From the NCBI RefSeq assembly GCF_000464535.1, contig NW_006916034.1, positions 121,334 through 185,333 on the forward strand: a DNA stretch of 64,000 bases. The letters run 5' to 3'. Below the pieces are notes generated by a model. The model was given only the letters and a program-made list of their open reading frames with translations. It searched no databases and was not told the origin of the DNA. Both the position numbers and the translations under genes were made by a program. Position 1 is the first letter of the stretch. Each line of letters opens with the position of its first letter. The DNA is from Endocarpon pusillum Z07020. Taxonomy: Eukaryota > Ascomycota > Eurotiomycetes > Verrucariales > Verrucariaceae. Below, piece after piece: positions 11,353 to 23,090 of this stretch.

Positions 11353-12205
11353 TTGAAGTCAAGATTGGCCCGGATATGAGATGACAAGTTCAATACACTT
11401 TTTGTCGCTTGAAGACGGTAGAAGTTTCATGAGATATTGTTCCTGTCTAACTTGCCATTCGTTGAAGAGCAATCTCTCCTTTGATTGTGACAGCCACACG
11501 ACTTTGGGATGTGCAATTGGCCCTGTAAATCTCCAGAGCTTTTTATCACTTGGCGTCATTGATTTGCTACGTACGTAGTAGAAATCTTCGCTAGCGTGCC
11601 ATGAAAGAATCGTTCAAAGGCCGAGAGATGTCCTTTGCCCTGGACATGCTTCTACCGGGCTGTTCTTAGTCGTCAATCAGCTCCTCTTCATGATGTCTTA
11701 TCGCATCCAAAGCCTTACTCGTATATCAACTTGCGCTCATGCCTCGAGTGAATTATTGCCATTGATACTCTATAACAGATAGTGGCATAAGCATGGTAGG
11801 AAGACGTCGTGCACTGGCAATGGAAAAAATCCGGCATAGTGCGCCATTTCTGAAGAAACCCAGTGAAGACAGGCAAGAAGCCGCCGACACTGCAAGTGAC
11901 TATGATAAGAGATATGAATAACCTGCGAGAATGATAGAAAAGTGGTAAGGGAGGGACTAAAAAATGACAGGGAACACAAGGGTACACTCAGTACCGAATT
12001 CTTGTCACACTGAAAAGTATTTAAGTATGGAGAAATCAAAGATGGGCAGGACGAGAATCAGCATTTCCATTGCTCCCCAAGGACAAATGCCCATATAACA
12101 GCAGAAAGAACAAATGATCTACTATTTCTGTGGTCGATTGAACGAGGACAACTCACCAATGTAATGTCCCTCCGGCCGTGACGTGACCGCACCATCTTCC
12201 CACCT
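11353..12205. other. No gene seen
   Basis: Short overlapping frames only. This stretch lies between the inverted-repeat element and the HET remnant, and may contain further decayed sequence of the HET gene's downstream region. Confidence 0.35.
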
Positions 12206-12612
12206 TCATTTTCCGCCACTTTCGGTGACAAGTTCGCCTTCCATAAACTCGCCATCCATAATCCCGTAGACGTGAGCTTGGCCAACAATCCGATAAAGAC
12301 GTTCCCTGTCCGGACGAAGAAGAAAACGGAAACTCTAAACCATCGATAATCACAATAAGACCACACTGGGTGACGTTGCTACGGGCACCAAGGCCCAAGA
12401 TGCCCTTCCTTGGAGACAAAGTATTTCCTGCCTGTGCTGAACATCTTGTATTGCTTCGACAAGGCGAATGGTCTCTGGAATTGGACGATACCAGTCCGGC
12501 GCCCACATAAGTAACCGGCGAATAGAGGGTAAGGCGGTGTATACTGGTCTATCAAAGAGGGATACGTGCTCTCTGGTGGATCAGAAAGGCTGCTTGTACC
12601 CCCATAATGCAT
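12206..12612 (-). pseudogene. C-terminal remnant of a HET (heterokaryon-incompatibility) protein
   Basis: Three successive minus-strand frames give one coherent HET-type C-terminus. First comes KMFSTGRKYFVSKEGHLG, then LGARSNVTQCGLIVIIDGLE, then PDRERLYRIVGQAHVYGIMD followed by GEF and a TGA at 12206. The frame changes coincide with one surplus G in the GGG run near 12395 and one surplus T in the TTTT run near 12315. The pattern (Gly-Arg-Arg/Lys then Phe-Val, a GLG turn, and YGIMDGE) is characteristic of the segment after the HET domain. The N-terminal HET domain is not recognisable upstream, so the gene is truncated as well as shifted. Confidence 0.7.
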
Positions 12613-13173
12613 CGACTAAGTATTACACGCTGCATGCTTCTTCCTCGGTGATCTGCAGAAAGACTGTCCTCACATGAGGTGCAATCAAGCAGCTCTTGAA
12701 TGTTCAGAACGAGGATAAGCCTTACAGCATTTCCCGCCTCCTTGGACCAAGTGGTTGATAGCGGTCCACCTGCAACTGAGACACGTCTTAGCAGCCATCC
12801 AAGCAGATTGGAGCTGTCCATATGTCAGAAGACAGGATTCGGAAGGACGCCATAGTTCTGGCTCAGGCTCAGGCTCGCACGAGCAACTGACATGGTTGTG
12901 GCTTGCTGGGGATGTTGGTCATATACAAGGTACTGCGAGAGACTGAATGTAAATATTGACACAGTAATAGTCTAAACAGATGAATGGGAGCCATCAGCTC
13001 AATGAATGTTCAGAGCCCTCGGGGCAAGTAAAAAGCAACAGGGCCTGTAACGCCATGCTATACTGGAGGATAGTGAAGCTGTGTCAAGAGTCCAAAAGCC
13101 ATCCGAACAAAATCAGATACATGTAAGTATATACAGCCAAAGTCTCTTGCTGGTGAGGCTGCATGGCGCAAAC

Positions 13174-14820
13174 TCAATGCCGCTCATACCAATGCTTGCC
13201 CTTTGTCTTCTCGGTCGTCTTCCTTGTCAGGGCTGGTCGGCCTGCATCGCCATCTGCACCATTCTGTCTCCCGATTCCATTCGGCCTTTGATCATCATCA
13301 GACTTCTCGTTCACCTTCTTATCATTCCCTAAGCCTAGCGCCTCCTGACCCTTCTCTATGTCGTTTTCAACCTCCCGCTCTTCCACGGGTATCCCTTCAA
13401 CCTTCTTGATCTTCTTTCCTTCTCTGAAGACCACTATTCCAGCTATGATGGCAACGATGCAGCCAATGGTGATCAAGAACCCTGTGACCCAACTCGGTCT
13501 TGTGAACCGGTTCAGGCCCCACATTGCGCCTGCAAGACAAGCCTGAAAGACCGTGTTGAGAACGTACATCCACACAACAACATCGATCATGATTGGCTTG
13601 GTTGGTGGTGCTCTCACACCAGTCAGGGGAGCCGGGGGCATAGCCGTCGCTGGGAGTGGGACTGCGGGATTCTTCTCCAGCTCTGCAATTTCTTCGTCGC
13701 TCCATTCCGGGGGGGAGTCATCTTTCTTTGGATTCTTCTTGGTGTAAACAGGTGGTGGACCGAGGAGCGGATCTAAATTTTCGGAACCGGGCAGGCGAAA
13801 CCACCCGCGGTTGTGACCAGCAAGACGACGGAAGTAGTCATACTTCTTAAACACTCGCCATTGTATGAGGTAGTAGAAATCACGGAATCGCCATGGGATC
13901 AATCCAAAACCTGTGACGCAGAATAGAGCATTCAGGATTTGACTGTCAATCTCAATCCAGATCTGGCGAGCACTGTTAGGGTCGCTGCAGCTCGGATGGC
14001 ACATTGCTGGAGCAGCTTGGAGAAGGACGAAGAAGATCATGGCGCCCCAGGCCACGACATTGAGGCTGTAGATTGTGACGAGAAACCCGAAAGGAGTAAG
14101 GAAGAACTTCCAGAAGGCTTTAAGGCCAATGACAGTAGACTGCCACCAGGTATGCTTTGGAGGGAACCGATACCCATTTGGGTATGTGCCTGTCTCGTCT
14201 GGGCCGATCGGTGGCGTAGAATCTGCGAGTCGTTGATCAGAGGTAGAGGACGACCGAGGAGACTCGGTGGTAATGGCGGTGTCGCCGGGCTTGTTATCTA
14301 CAGCATGGTCCGCTCGGGATGTCTCTGGTATTGTGGATGGCACTCTGTTTGCCTCGTCCAGGAACTCAGAGTCAGTGGTAGCGAAGAAGTCTCCTCGCTC
14401 GTCCACTTTAGATGACAATGGCGATGTGGTGCTTCTTCTGTGCCGTGAAGCGCTGAATGAGTTCTCTCGTGACGCTTTTCTCCTCTGAATCTGGTGTGGA
14501 GTATGTCCTCTCTCCTCCATCTGCCCTTCTTCTGTCCAACCATCAGCGCAGAAGCTGCCTTTTCTGATCTCACCCAGTGTCGGAATCTTGGACGCAACTT
14601 CGGCAGTCGCCTGCCACATGCCATACGGAGGGTTGCTGCTGAGAAATGACTCGGTCAGTGACGTAGTCCGTCTTCTTCGAGGTGGACCGGAGCCATTGGA
14701 GTTTGTCCTTTTGAGCGGGGCGGACTCTGCTTTTGTGTGTGCTGGTTGCGGCGTAGAAGCTCCCGGCGTAATGTTTTGAGGCAGAGAAGGAAACGGCTCG
14801 GTGTTCTCATGGGAGGCCAT
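13174..14820 (-). CDS. DUF2985 family integral membrane protein
   Basis: An intact intronless frame of 548 residues starts at the ATG at 14820. Residues 1-220 are polar and Ser/Thr/Arg-rich, probably cytosolic and disordered. The DUF2985 signature follows (about 230-340): TPFGFLVTIYSLNVVAWG, a Cys pair (CHPSC), WIEIDSQILNALFCVTGFGL and IPWRFRDFYYL. Two further hydrophobic segments lie near 420-470 (MIDVVVWMYVLNTVFQACL; VTGFLITIGCIVAIIAGIVV). The tail is charged. The family is common in ascomycetes and has no established biochemical role. There is no sign of damage. Confidence 0.85.
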   Translation of the reverse strand: MASHENTEPFPSLPQNITPGASTPQPAHTKAESAPLKRTNSNGSGPPRRRRTTSLTESFLSSNPPYGMWQATAEVASKIPTLGEIRKGSFCADGWTEEGQMEERGHTPHQIQRRKASRENSFSASRHRRSTTSPLSSKVDERGDFFATTDSEFLDEANRVPSTIPETSRADHAVDNKPGDTAITTESPRSSSTSDQRLADSTPPIGPDETGTYPNGYRFPPKHTWWQSTVIGLKAFWKFFLTPFGFLVTIYSLNVVAWGAMIFFVLLQAAPAMCHPSCSDPNSARQIWIEIDSQILNALFCVTGFGLIPWRFRDFYYLIQWRVFKKYDYFRRLAGHNRGWFRLPGSENLDPLLGPPPVYTKKNPKKDDSPPEWSDEEIAELEKNPAVPLPATAMPPAPLTGVRAPPTKPIMIDVVVWMYVLNTVFQACLAGAMWGLNRFTRPSWVTGFLITIGCIVAIIAGIVVFREGKKIKKVEGIPVEEREVENDIEKGQEALGLGNDKKVNEKSDDDQRPNGIGRQNGADGDAGRPALTRKTTEKTKGKHWYERH

Positions 14821-15620
14821 GAATGGTATAAAGACTGTTCAGTGACGTGGATAAGAGGCAAAGATCACGTCAATTCGTCCGCATAGGTACAGAAACGCGC
14901 AAGTTGTTCGTTTGGAGCACACAGCATTGGTATAAAGGGCTGAAGGACATAGGATGAAGGAGTGGATGCCGCCTCCAGTCAAGTTGACAGCATCAAAATT
15001 TATCAACAAACATCGGCCGAAAAGGAGTCTTCAAAGATAATAATGTATAAACAAGAATTTGAAGCGTGTTGACAACAACTTGGTTCAATGCTGGAGAAGT
15101 TTGGCGCACCGCCAGCCGTGGCGTAATTATTTCTGCTACCGCCGACGTCAACAATTGCCAAGGGAAAGAGTCCGGGCGTTTTGGGAGCAGTAGGCCCCTT
15201 GGCCCTAATTCGCAGGGGGTGCGATCAGCGTTCCCTGCATGGCCGGGGCATGCGGCTACTGTAACTAACTAGTCACTTTGTCTGTGTCCTATTGGTTCTC
15301 CGGCTTCTTCATGTGTCAATCAGAGGACCGCTAGCCAGGCTCTGGGCCGGAATCATCCACAGTCAGGGTGGAGACGTCACAGAGATCAGTTGCTGCATGG
15401 CCCTGCTCCACAGTTACAAGCGAGTTATATGTGTAGATACGGTGGACCACACCGGCATCTATTCAATAAGGGCATTTGGAGGCCGTCTCGACTTGTTTGA
15501 CCAATATGAGCGTGCAGATTCAGATAGCTAGGTACTTTAGGCTGGTGAGATCGCTGATCAACTTCTCAGTCCTGTTCGCCTATTACCAAGCTGTGCAGGG
15601 TGACCGCAAGCCCGGGACTT
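14821..15620. other. Intergenic, no gene seen
   Basis: About 800 bp between the DUF2985 gene start and the end of KRI1. Plus-strand frames at 15066, 15292 and 15476 are short and featureless. This presumably holds the DUF2985 promoter and the KRI1 3' end. Confidence 0.4.
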
Positions 15621-17582
15621 CTAAACTTCCACTCCTTGTGCACCCTTGTTTTTCTTCGATCGCCGTCTCTTTTTCTTTGTTGCACCAGTACGAATATCAC
15701 CATCAACATCTACGTGTCTCTCTTTGGTATCCATGGTTTTGTCGTCGCCATTCGTAGCAGATGTTGTTGAAAGTATTGGTCCCTCTTCATTACCAAACGT
15801 ATCCCTACGCCACTGTCTCAACCTAGCTTTCTTTCCCAAACGTTTCTGGTCTCTCCTCTTTTTGCTGGGATCCCTGAATGCAGCCAGTTTCTTCAAGCCC
15901 GCGTACTCGTTCAATTGACTGTCGTCCGCCATGAGGATATCTCGAGCGGACAAGCCGAAACTGACAGGCGAGGTCTCACGGTAGCGGAAGCCAGCAGCAT
16001 CCTTTTGCTGGCCTGCAAGTGCAGTATCAAGTTCTAAACGGTCGTCCACAAGCTGCTCGATTATTCTTCGTTCCTTTCGTGCCTCCTTTTTCTTATCTTG
16101 GCGATTACTGTATTGCTCTGCTGTGGACTCACTGCGGCTATTGATGCCATTGATGCCGTTCGGTTGCTCTAAATCTTCTTCAGGCGCCTCGTCGGAAAGC
16201 TCGAAAGTGGGATTCCCATCTTCAAAATCTGGGACCAGGTCATTGATTTCAATATCGTCCTCCCATTTTGGTTTCTTTGGCTTTCGACCTCTCTTTCTCG
16301 GTATGTGTGGGCTCTCGTCACTGCCAACATCTTCCTGCGCGTAGTATGCTTCACCGAATCTCTTCTGCATTTCCTCCTCCCATTTGGCATCGTTCCAGTC
16401 ATCATCCATGAATCTAGCCCAGTCTTCTGACGACAGTCCCGCACCGCCCTTCAGACCTGCTGCCTTCTTTATCTTGCGAAGCTTTTCCTCGGCTTCGTCG
16501 ATCTTTAGCTTTCGCAGCCGAGCTTTTTCTTGAGCTCTCTCGCGTTTTGCTGCTTCCTTTTTCTCTCCTTCAGCTTCGCGCTGCTTCTTTCGAGAATTTT
16601 TCTCTTCTCGTCGGACCGAGTATCTTGCAGCTATATCACGGGCATGTGAGACAAGCTTCTCATTTGACTTTGCTGGATCCTCAAACCGAAAATTATAGGC
16701 TTCCTCGAATTCTTCGGCCCGGCGATCCTCTTCATCATCGTCCGACTCGAATGGTTGAAACTGCGCGCGTTCTGTCGGTACCCATGCTCTGGCAGCCATG
16801 AAGTTGGAAAGGAATGTGTCGGGATCTTTTTCTGCATCTTCAACGTCCAACAGTGGTTGCTCGGCCTTCTCCATGTTTCGTGGCTTTTTAACGAGGAAAC
16901 CATCGTCAGCGTGATCAACTTTCATGTCGTCCTCGGAAGAGTCTGCAGAGTCTTCCGCCGTGGCAGCATGGATCTCACCAACGATTGACCGCTTCAGCGC
17001 TTCCTGCTCTTGGTTGTAGCTTAGGGTGGTATGTCGGATTTCGGTTGATTGGTCTTTGGCATCGTTTAATAGATTGTTTCGGTGATAGTCGCGCAAGAAC
17101 ATGGGCTTCTCCTTCTTTGCTTCAGTCTGATCACCTTGCTCACTGGATTTCTCTTCAATCTGTGTGTAGAAAGTAGTATTCTTGTCGTAGACCCGTGGAT
17201 CTTTAGAACGAATAGCACTCAGGGTGGCGAGAATCTCCGAGTCCAATGCCTCTGTTGCCAACTCTCCGGCATCGTCTTCCTCTTCGGAATCAGATGTCGA
17301 ATCCTCATTCGAGCTGACAGCACTGCCATCGTCCTCGTCTGGGCGCTTGCGCTTCAGTTGTTTGTTTGTAAGCTTGTCTTCTACTTCATTCCATTAAATC
17401 AGTACTTGGACGCCAGGCATTCGTAGACCGGTACACATACACCGTCGCAATTCTTCTCTTTTCTTGTTGTGAGTGAACTTTCGCGCATACTCCTCGTTGA
17501 CTTTGAACTCTGTGCTGTTCTGAAGCTGGACTCCTCCATCCTCACTATCTGAGCCATCGCTATTCAAGAAATCCTTCACCAT
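15621..17582 (-). CDS. KRI1: Kri1-like ribosome biogenesis protein
   Basis: Two exons, 17441-17582 and 15621-17383, are joined across a 57-nt GT-AG intron (donor GTATGT). They give 634 residues with the frame conserved (REELRR|LEDKLTN). Kri1 hallmarks are the N-terminal MVKDFLNSDGSDSED acidic start, the KDPRVYDKNTTFY motif, long Lys/Glu-rich helical stretches, and the C-terminal block GFRYRETSPVSFGLSARDIL, then LNEYAGLKKLA and RQWRRDTFG. Kri1 is a nucleolar factor needed for 40S subunit and pre-rRNA processing, acting with Krr1. The extreme C-terminus is Lys/Arg-rich, fitting a nuclear/nucleolar signal. The gene is divergent from SIP3, with 324 bp between start codons. Confidence 0.93.
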
Positions 17583-17906
17583 GGTGAGCAGTTCTTCGCC
17601 ACAATGAGAATGGCCTGTGGGGGTATTTCAGAATCCTTCGACTTTTTTCCTTCCCAAGAAACTTTCTGTGTCACAAGTGTTCAGGGTCCAGAGCTCCCGT
17701 TGATGGCAGGTGTGCCGAACATCTGTGCTTCCGATTCTGGCCAATGATGTATGTACTCGGTGAAATTGTCCAGGTGCAGTATTGACGGATCTTGTATTAG
17801 TTGGATTTTTCTCTTTGTTTCGCTTTGTATATTGATTGATTTCTGCATATTATCATGATTGCATGGTATTCGCACTCGAACACTTTGTTCTCGCTCCGTC
17901 CCCAGG
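17583..17906. promoter_or_regulatory. Divergent promoter region between KRI1 and the SIP3-like gene
   Basis: The 324 bp between the two start codons must contain both 5' UTRs and promoters. I see no TATA-like box at a convincing distance or known binding motif. The assignment is by position only. Confidence 0.5.
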
Positions 17907-20900
17907 ATGTCACCGACACAACAAGCATCTCTTGCCCAGGTGGGGAAGCTCATCAATCTCATGTATGAACTCTGGTCCCATGAAATGACCACGATTCTGA
18001 CTCTACCTACAGACCCGTGGGCCTGAAGGAAGCCGCGCTGGACTCGCCTACCTTCCGAGCAACCACCATATACTTCTCTGAACAGGTTGATCTAATCGAG
18101 AAATGGGCCGAGGAGTATCTGAAGTCGACCAACAAGCTGATTTCCGAGTCCGCTACACTCGAAAATGTCATCAACAGCTTCATTGCTCATGCGCTGCTAC
18201 CCAATTCGATAACCGAAGCTGTCCTGGACCACGACTACAGCATTCTCGCTATGAGAAAATATGGAGAGGGCGCAAAGGACTTCTGGATGAGCACATTCGC
18301 TGTGGTCAAAAGGTTGGCTGCATCGGTGGTTGACCCTATCAGGTTGTTTTTACAAAATGATTTACGTGCCTTCAAGGTTAGAAGCTGCTGGGGGCGATGC
18401 TCTATCCATCGACTGACTTTGGCTAGGATGTACGGCGAAACTTGGAGCTCTGTCAGAAGACTTTTGATGCCCTACAAACGAAGTATGCTTCTCACGCGAA
18501 GACTAAGGAACCTTCGTCCTTGCGCGAAGACGCTTTCCAGCTTCACGAGGCTCGGAAGGCCTATCTCAAAGCATCAATGGACTACTGTGTCGCAGCACCT
18601 CAACTACGTACCACCATTGACAAGCTTGTTATTCGAATCTTCTCCGACCAGTGGCGGGAGATGCGAGCCTCACGAGAAAATAGTGGTGCCACTTTCGCTC
18701 GAGGCGCAAATGAGATGGAACGCGTCACGGGGTGGGTTAGGGAGATGGAGAATAGCGACAAGACCTTCAAGAGAGAATTGCAAGCTGCACGGAAAGAGCT
18801 CGAAGAAACGGCAGAGGCTGTCACTCGCCCTTCGCGTGAGCTGGATGATTATGCAGTATCTACCGTGCCGTACCTAGGCCATGCACCCTCTGCTAGTCAT
18901 GGAAATGTTCCTAAATCACCGAAGAAGGATCCAGTCAAGAAGTCTGAAAAGCAAGGCTGGCTTTATCTCCGGACTTTCTCGGGAAAGCCAGTCAGAACGG
19001 TGTGGGTGCGTCGATGGGCGTTCGTCAAGAACGGCATTTTCGGTTGGTTGCTACAGAGTGCTCGTGCTGGTGGTGTTGAAGAGAGTGAACGTATCGGTGT
19101 GTTGCTATGTAATGTCAGGCCTGCACTTCAAGAAGAACGACGCTTTTGCTTCGAGGTAAAAACAAAGAACAATGCCATCATGCTTCAAGCGGATACCCAG
19201 GCCGAGCTTACGGAGTGGATCAGCGTCTTTGAGAATGCCAAGTCTAAAGCTCTTGATGATCCAGGATCAACTGACTCCTTTGTTGGCAAGGCAGGCCAGC
19301 CAGACCCTGCATTCACCATATCTCCACCATCTGTCCCAGAGTTTGGAACTCTGGTCCTGGATTCAGTCAACCCTGGAAGCCGAGATGAGGAGTCCAATAC
19401 TCTCGAACGAACAGGCACGATGCTCTCATCTAGCCAAGAAGGTGGTTCGGAAATAACTCGAAAGGGGACTGGGCTCGGGATCGAAGGTGGTGGCCTCCGT
19501 GACCATGCTGCAAGAGCTATGTCCAAAGTCGACCTACCACGCCGGTCTGCTGCAACAGGTACGCCGGGTTCACCAGCACTAGGTGGCATCGCAAGCCTCA
19601 TTGCCGCCAGCCATGGTTCAATGCCAGTCGGCCCGGGCGCTCCTGTCAAGCCAGCTGAGACGGAGAAGCCCAAGAGCAGTTTCACACTGGCCTCGCGTGA
19701 TATGCCACCAAACACACTCGCGCCGTCAACTCTGATCAACCCGCCTGCACCAACACAGCTGAGCAAGCAGGCTGTCATCGTCAGTGGCGAGCGTGGTATC
19801 AGTTCTCTTGCAGACAAGTCGGGAGGGATGCCTAGCGGGCTGCTCGCCAACATGTGGGGAAGCTGGAACTGGGGCTATGTCAACAGGCTTGAGCGGGGAG
19901 AGGTGAAATTGCCATCAGAGACCAGACCTCTTGAGCAGCCTAGTCCGTTGATGCTGCCGTCCGGTTCGCCGCCAGAAGAGCCAATACAGTCTTTGGCCAA
20001 AGAGAGCCTGGTTCCTTTTTCGGCGTCAGCTACAGATCTGACTCTCGCGGACGGGCGCTCGAAAAATCCTCCCCAGTCACCCGGGAAACACAACACGATC
20101 AGTATGGATCTCGAGTCTGCAAAAGCTCTCCGCTCGGCCATCGCTCCGCAAGAGTATCCCACCTACTACCCTCTGCAATTGAAGACGCAGGATGCTCAAT
20201 TCCGCCTACTGTTCCCCAGCGTCAGCAAAGATGAGAAATTGGTGTTGGTTTTCCGAGCAACCTGGAACCCAAATGACCAGCAGGAATTTCCTGGAAGAGC
20301 CTATGTAACCACCCATGAGATTTACTTTTACAGTCACCACCTCGGACTTGTCCTGGCTTCCGGTGTGAGTCTATCCACCATCGAAGAGGTCACAGCTGCA
20401 CCTGGACGAGATTGTGACTTCCTCTTTCTACACCTGCGAGATGTCAAAGATGACGGTCCCACACGGATCACAATCAAGACTTTCCTGGAGCCGTTGAAGC
20501 TGCTACAGCGGCGATTGAATTATCTGGTCAGGAACAGCGTCGCTGAAGAACCTTCCGACCTGGAAAATGTCATCAAAACATTGGTCAAGATGGAAAACCA
20601 AAGACGCAAACGAAGTACAAGCTCCGAGAGCTGGGAAGATGTGTCGATTAGCACCCCCATGGACGACGGCACATCCGGAGGAGCAGCTCGTTCAAGACAG
20701 AACCTGAGCGACCTGAAAGCTCCCGTTCGAGTCGACCGATCGCTGGAGAAGCAGCTGGGAAGGTATGGAGAAGCGAAGGAAGCCCCCAAATTCAAGCTCC
20801 CCGCTCAGCCTGTAATGTACACCCCAGCAGGAAACCTTCACAAAGCCGTGGAGAAGAACTTCGACGTCAGTCCCAAGGCGCTCTTCCACGTCCTCTTTGG

Positions 20901-22275
20901 CGACAAAAGCGCCGTCTGGCAACTCCTGCAGCATGAGCGTCGCGCGAAGAACCTCAGGCAAGGTCCGTGGGTCAGCGTAGGCGAAGGCCACTTACGACGA
21001 GACTTTGACTTCGAAATCCCCATCTCTGACGCCTTGGGCCGGACAAGAGACATGGCAGTGCGCGACTACCAAGTGGTCGACGTGCTATCCGACCACCTCT
21101 GCTACGTGGTTACCGACAAACGAACCGCGTGGCACCTCCCCTACCGCCGCAACTTCAAAATCGTCAGCAAGATCGTCATCACCCATCTCGCAAAATCCAA
21201 AAGCAAACTCGCCATCTTCACCAAAGTGGAATGGGTCCGCCGACCATGGATGCTAAAACGCATCATCGACAACCAAGCGATGGATGATCTGGAACTCGAT
21301 GCCCTCGACCTGACCGATTTGGCCACGGACCAAGTCCGCCGTCTAGGCCCCTACAGCCGCACCAAGAAAGCGATCCAGATCTTCGGCCACGTGGGGCAAT
21401 CCAGCAGCGTGACGCAGCTCCAGCTCGAGAAGATGCCAATCAACATCGAGATGCGCCGACGACTGCCGGTGCAATACCCGCTCTTGGCTTTGCTGCTGCA
21501 CACGACAACAGCAGCCCTCGAAAACACGTTCATCTCCCTCCTCGAAATCGTTCTCGACACGCTCCGCTGGTTCTGGAAAACCGGGTCCGCCAACAGCGTC
21601 ATCCTCTCCCTCCTCGTGATCAGTGCGTTGGCAAATGGCTTCTACTCGACGCGCGACTCGTGGCAGTGGTGGCATGAACGCTCCGCCACGAGGTTCATGG
21701 CCAGGATGGGCGTGCAGGCCGACACGGTGATGAGCAAGGCCGTGTTTGTGCGGGATCTTGATGCGATCGCTATTCCTACGAATCTCACCTCGACGGTCTC
21801 CACTGCTCCTGAGGGTGCTGCGAATAGTATAGGTGGCGAGAGGGAGAGTCCATGCTACGCCACCTTCCAATTCGCCCATCAGCTCGATGATGGTCTTGAT
21901 ACCGCCCCTCGACTACGATCCCCGCCACCTCTCACGAGGCAGAATGAGATCAAGTACCGCATCCACCACACGCGCAGGAAACTGGCCGCGTACCGACATG
22001 ATCTGTTGGTGGCGATGAGGGTGGTCAATGCCGTTGAACGCGAGGTCTTGAGCTCGGAGTGGGAGGGCTGGGTTCGAGCGGAGGCGAGGAGGTGTAGCTG
22101 GATTGGCGCGTTGTTGGAGGAGAGTGGGAATGGGACGGTGGGGCAGGAGGAGGAGGAGGGGGAGGCGGGTAGCCTGATGTTGGACGGAAAAGAGAGGGAT
22201 GAGGTGCAGAGATGGTATGACACTTACTGCGAGAGTTGTCGGAGGGACTGGGACGGGTTGCGGGCCGCGAGGTAG
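17907..22275 (+). CDS. sip3: SIP3/LAM-family lipid-transfer protein (BAR-PH-GRAM-VASt-TM)
   Basis: Exons 17907-17962, 18013-18376 and 18427-22275 splice in frame (introns of 50 nt each) to give 1422 residues. An N-terminal BAR-like coiled region (about 20-260; PVGLKEAALDSPTFRATT) comes first. A PH domain (about 315-412; KQGWLYLRTFSGKPVRTVW) is next, then a long disordered Ser/Pro linker. A GRAM domain (about 728-800) and a VASt/StART-like domain (about 944-1112; RDMAVRDYQVVDVLSDHLCY) follow. Membrane segments lie near 1157-1213, with a helical tail after them. This order matches yeast Sip3/Lam3 and Ysp1/Lam1, proteins at ER-plasma membrane contact sites of the sterol-transfer LAM family. Sterol transfer by this protein is inferred from the family. 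The gene is intact. Confidence 0.9.
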
Positions 22276-22843
22276 AATCTTGGACTTGGATCGGGAGCTT
22301 CTTGGAATTGTGATTTGGGCATCTGTTGGCCTTTTGAGGATAAAGACAGGTTTGTTTTGTATACCCCGTTGGATCATGGCAACACGGATACGAAGTCAGG
22401 GTAGAGGTTTCGAAAATGCAGCCGAGTCGAGACACGGTCGATCTCCCTCTTGCATGAGGATTTTTGTTGGGTTGGACTCGAGACTCCAGCCTTCCGTCCG
22501 GTTTGGCAACACGTATATTACCGATATGTTCATCGATTTCTCCAGAATACCAACAACACCCTTCTTCTTCACCAGCCCTGTCGTTGTTGGTTGGCTGGCT
22601 GGCTGGTTGGCTGGCTCCTGACGTCCTAGCTGTCCAAGACCGCACCAGCTTGTCTCCAGCACGCGCCAGCAGGCGTGAACCAGTGCACTGCACTGCATGC
22701 GATGAACAATCCTCTCTAGCCTTAAGCCCTAGCCCCCAGCCCCAGGCGCCTTCAATGCAATCTCCCCCCCTTGACATCCCATCTCCCAAGCCTAACCTCC
22801 CTAATAGCAATAGCTCTCAGACACCCCCCCAACCACGACCCAA
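22276..22843. other. Convergent 3' region with a GGCTGGCT run
   Basis: The spacer lies between the ends of the SIP3-like gene and SEN15. A short imperfect GGCT repeat lies at 22594-22618. No coding sequence can be supported. Confidence 0.5.
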
Positions 22844-23090
22844 TCAGTTCTGCCTCGGTTTGACCTCGCCCTCCTGCACGATATAATACACGATGGTGCC
22901 ATCCCCGCCTTTTCCCTCATGCGCCCTCATCGCCAACAGCACCCTCTTCGCATCCTGATGCCTGACCTCGCCTCGTCTGGCGCTCCCCCTTCCGCCTCTC
23001 ACAGCCTCCTCACTCCGCTCTCTAAATCGCCCCTCCTCCCTCCCTGACGCAGACGCAGACGTAGACCCAGGCCCCCCTTCACCCCCCCTC
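22844..23090 (-). CDS. SEN15: tRNA-splicing endonuclease subunit Sen15, C-terminal part (5' end in gap)
   Basis: The minus frame runs from the gap edge to a TGA at 22844 (about 82 residues). A low-complexity Gly/Ser/Arg/Glu insertion is followed by the diagnostic Sen15 ending: DGTIVYYIVQEG then VKPRQN at the stop. Sen15 is the non-catalytic partner of Sen34 in the Sen2-Sen34-Sen15-Sen54 tRNA-intron endonuclease. The rest of the gene lies in the unsequenced 23091-24086. The frame that continues beyond the gap to 24166 has no Sen15 character, so the start should be inside the gap. Confidence 0.7.

Noticed and set aside
21343..22810. Long minus-strand frames opposite the SIP3-like gene
   Set aside because: They are shadows of the conserved plus-strand coding sequence and have Arg/Pro/His-biased composition.
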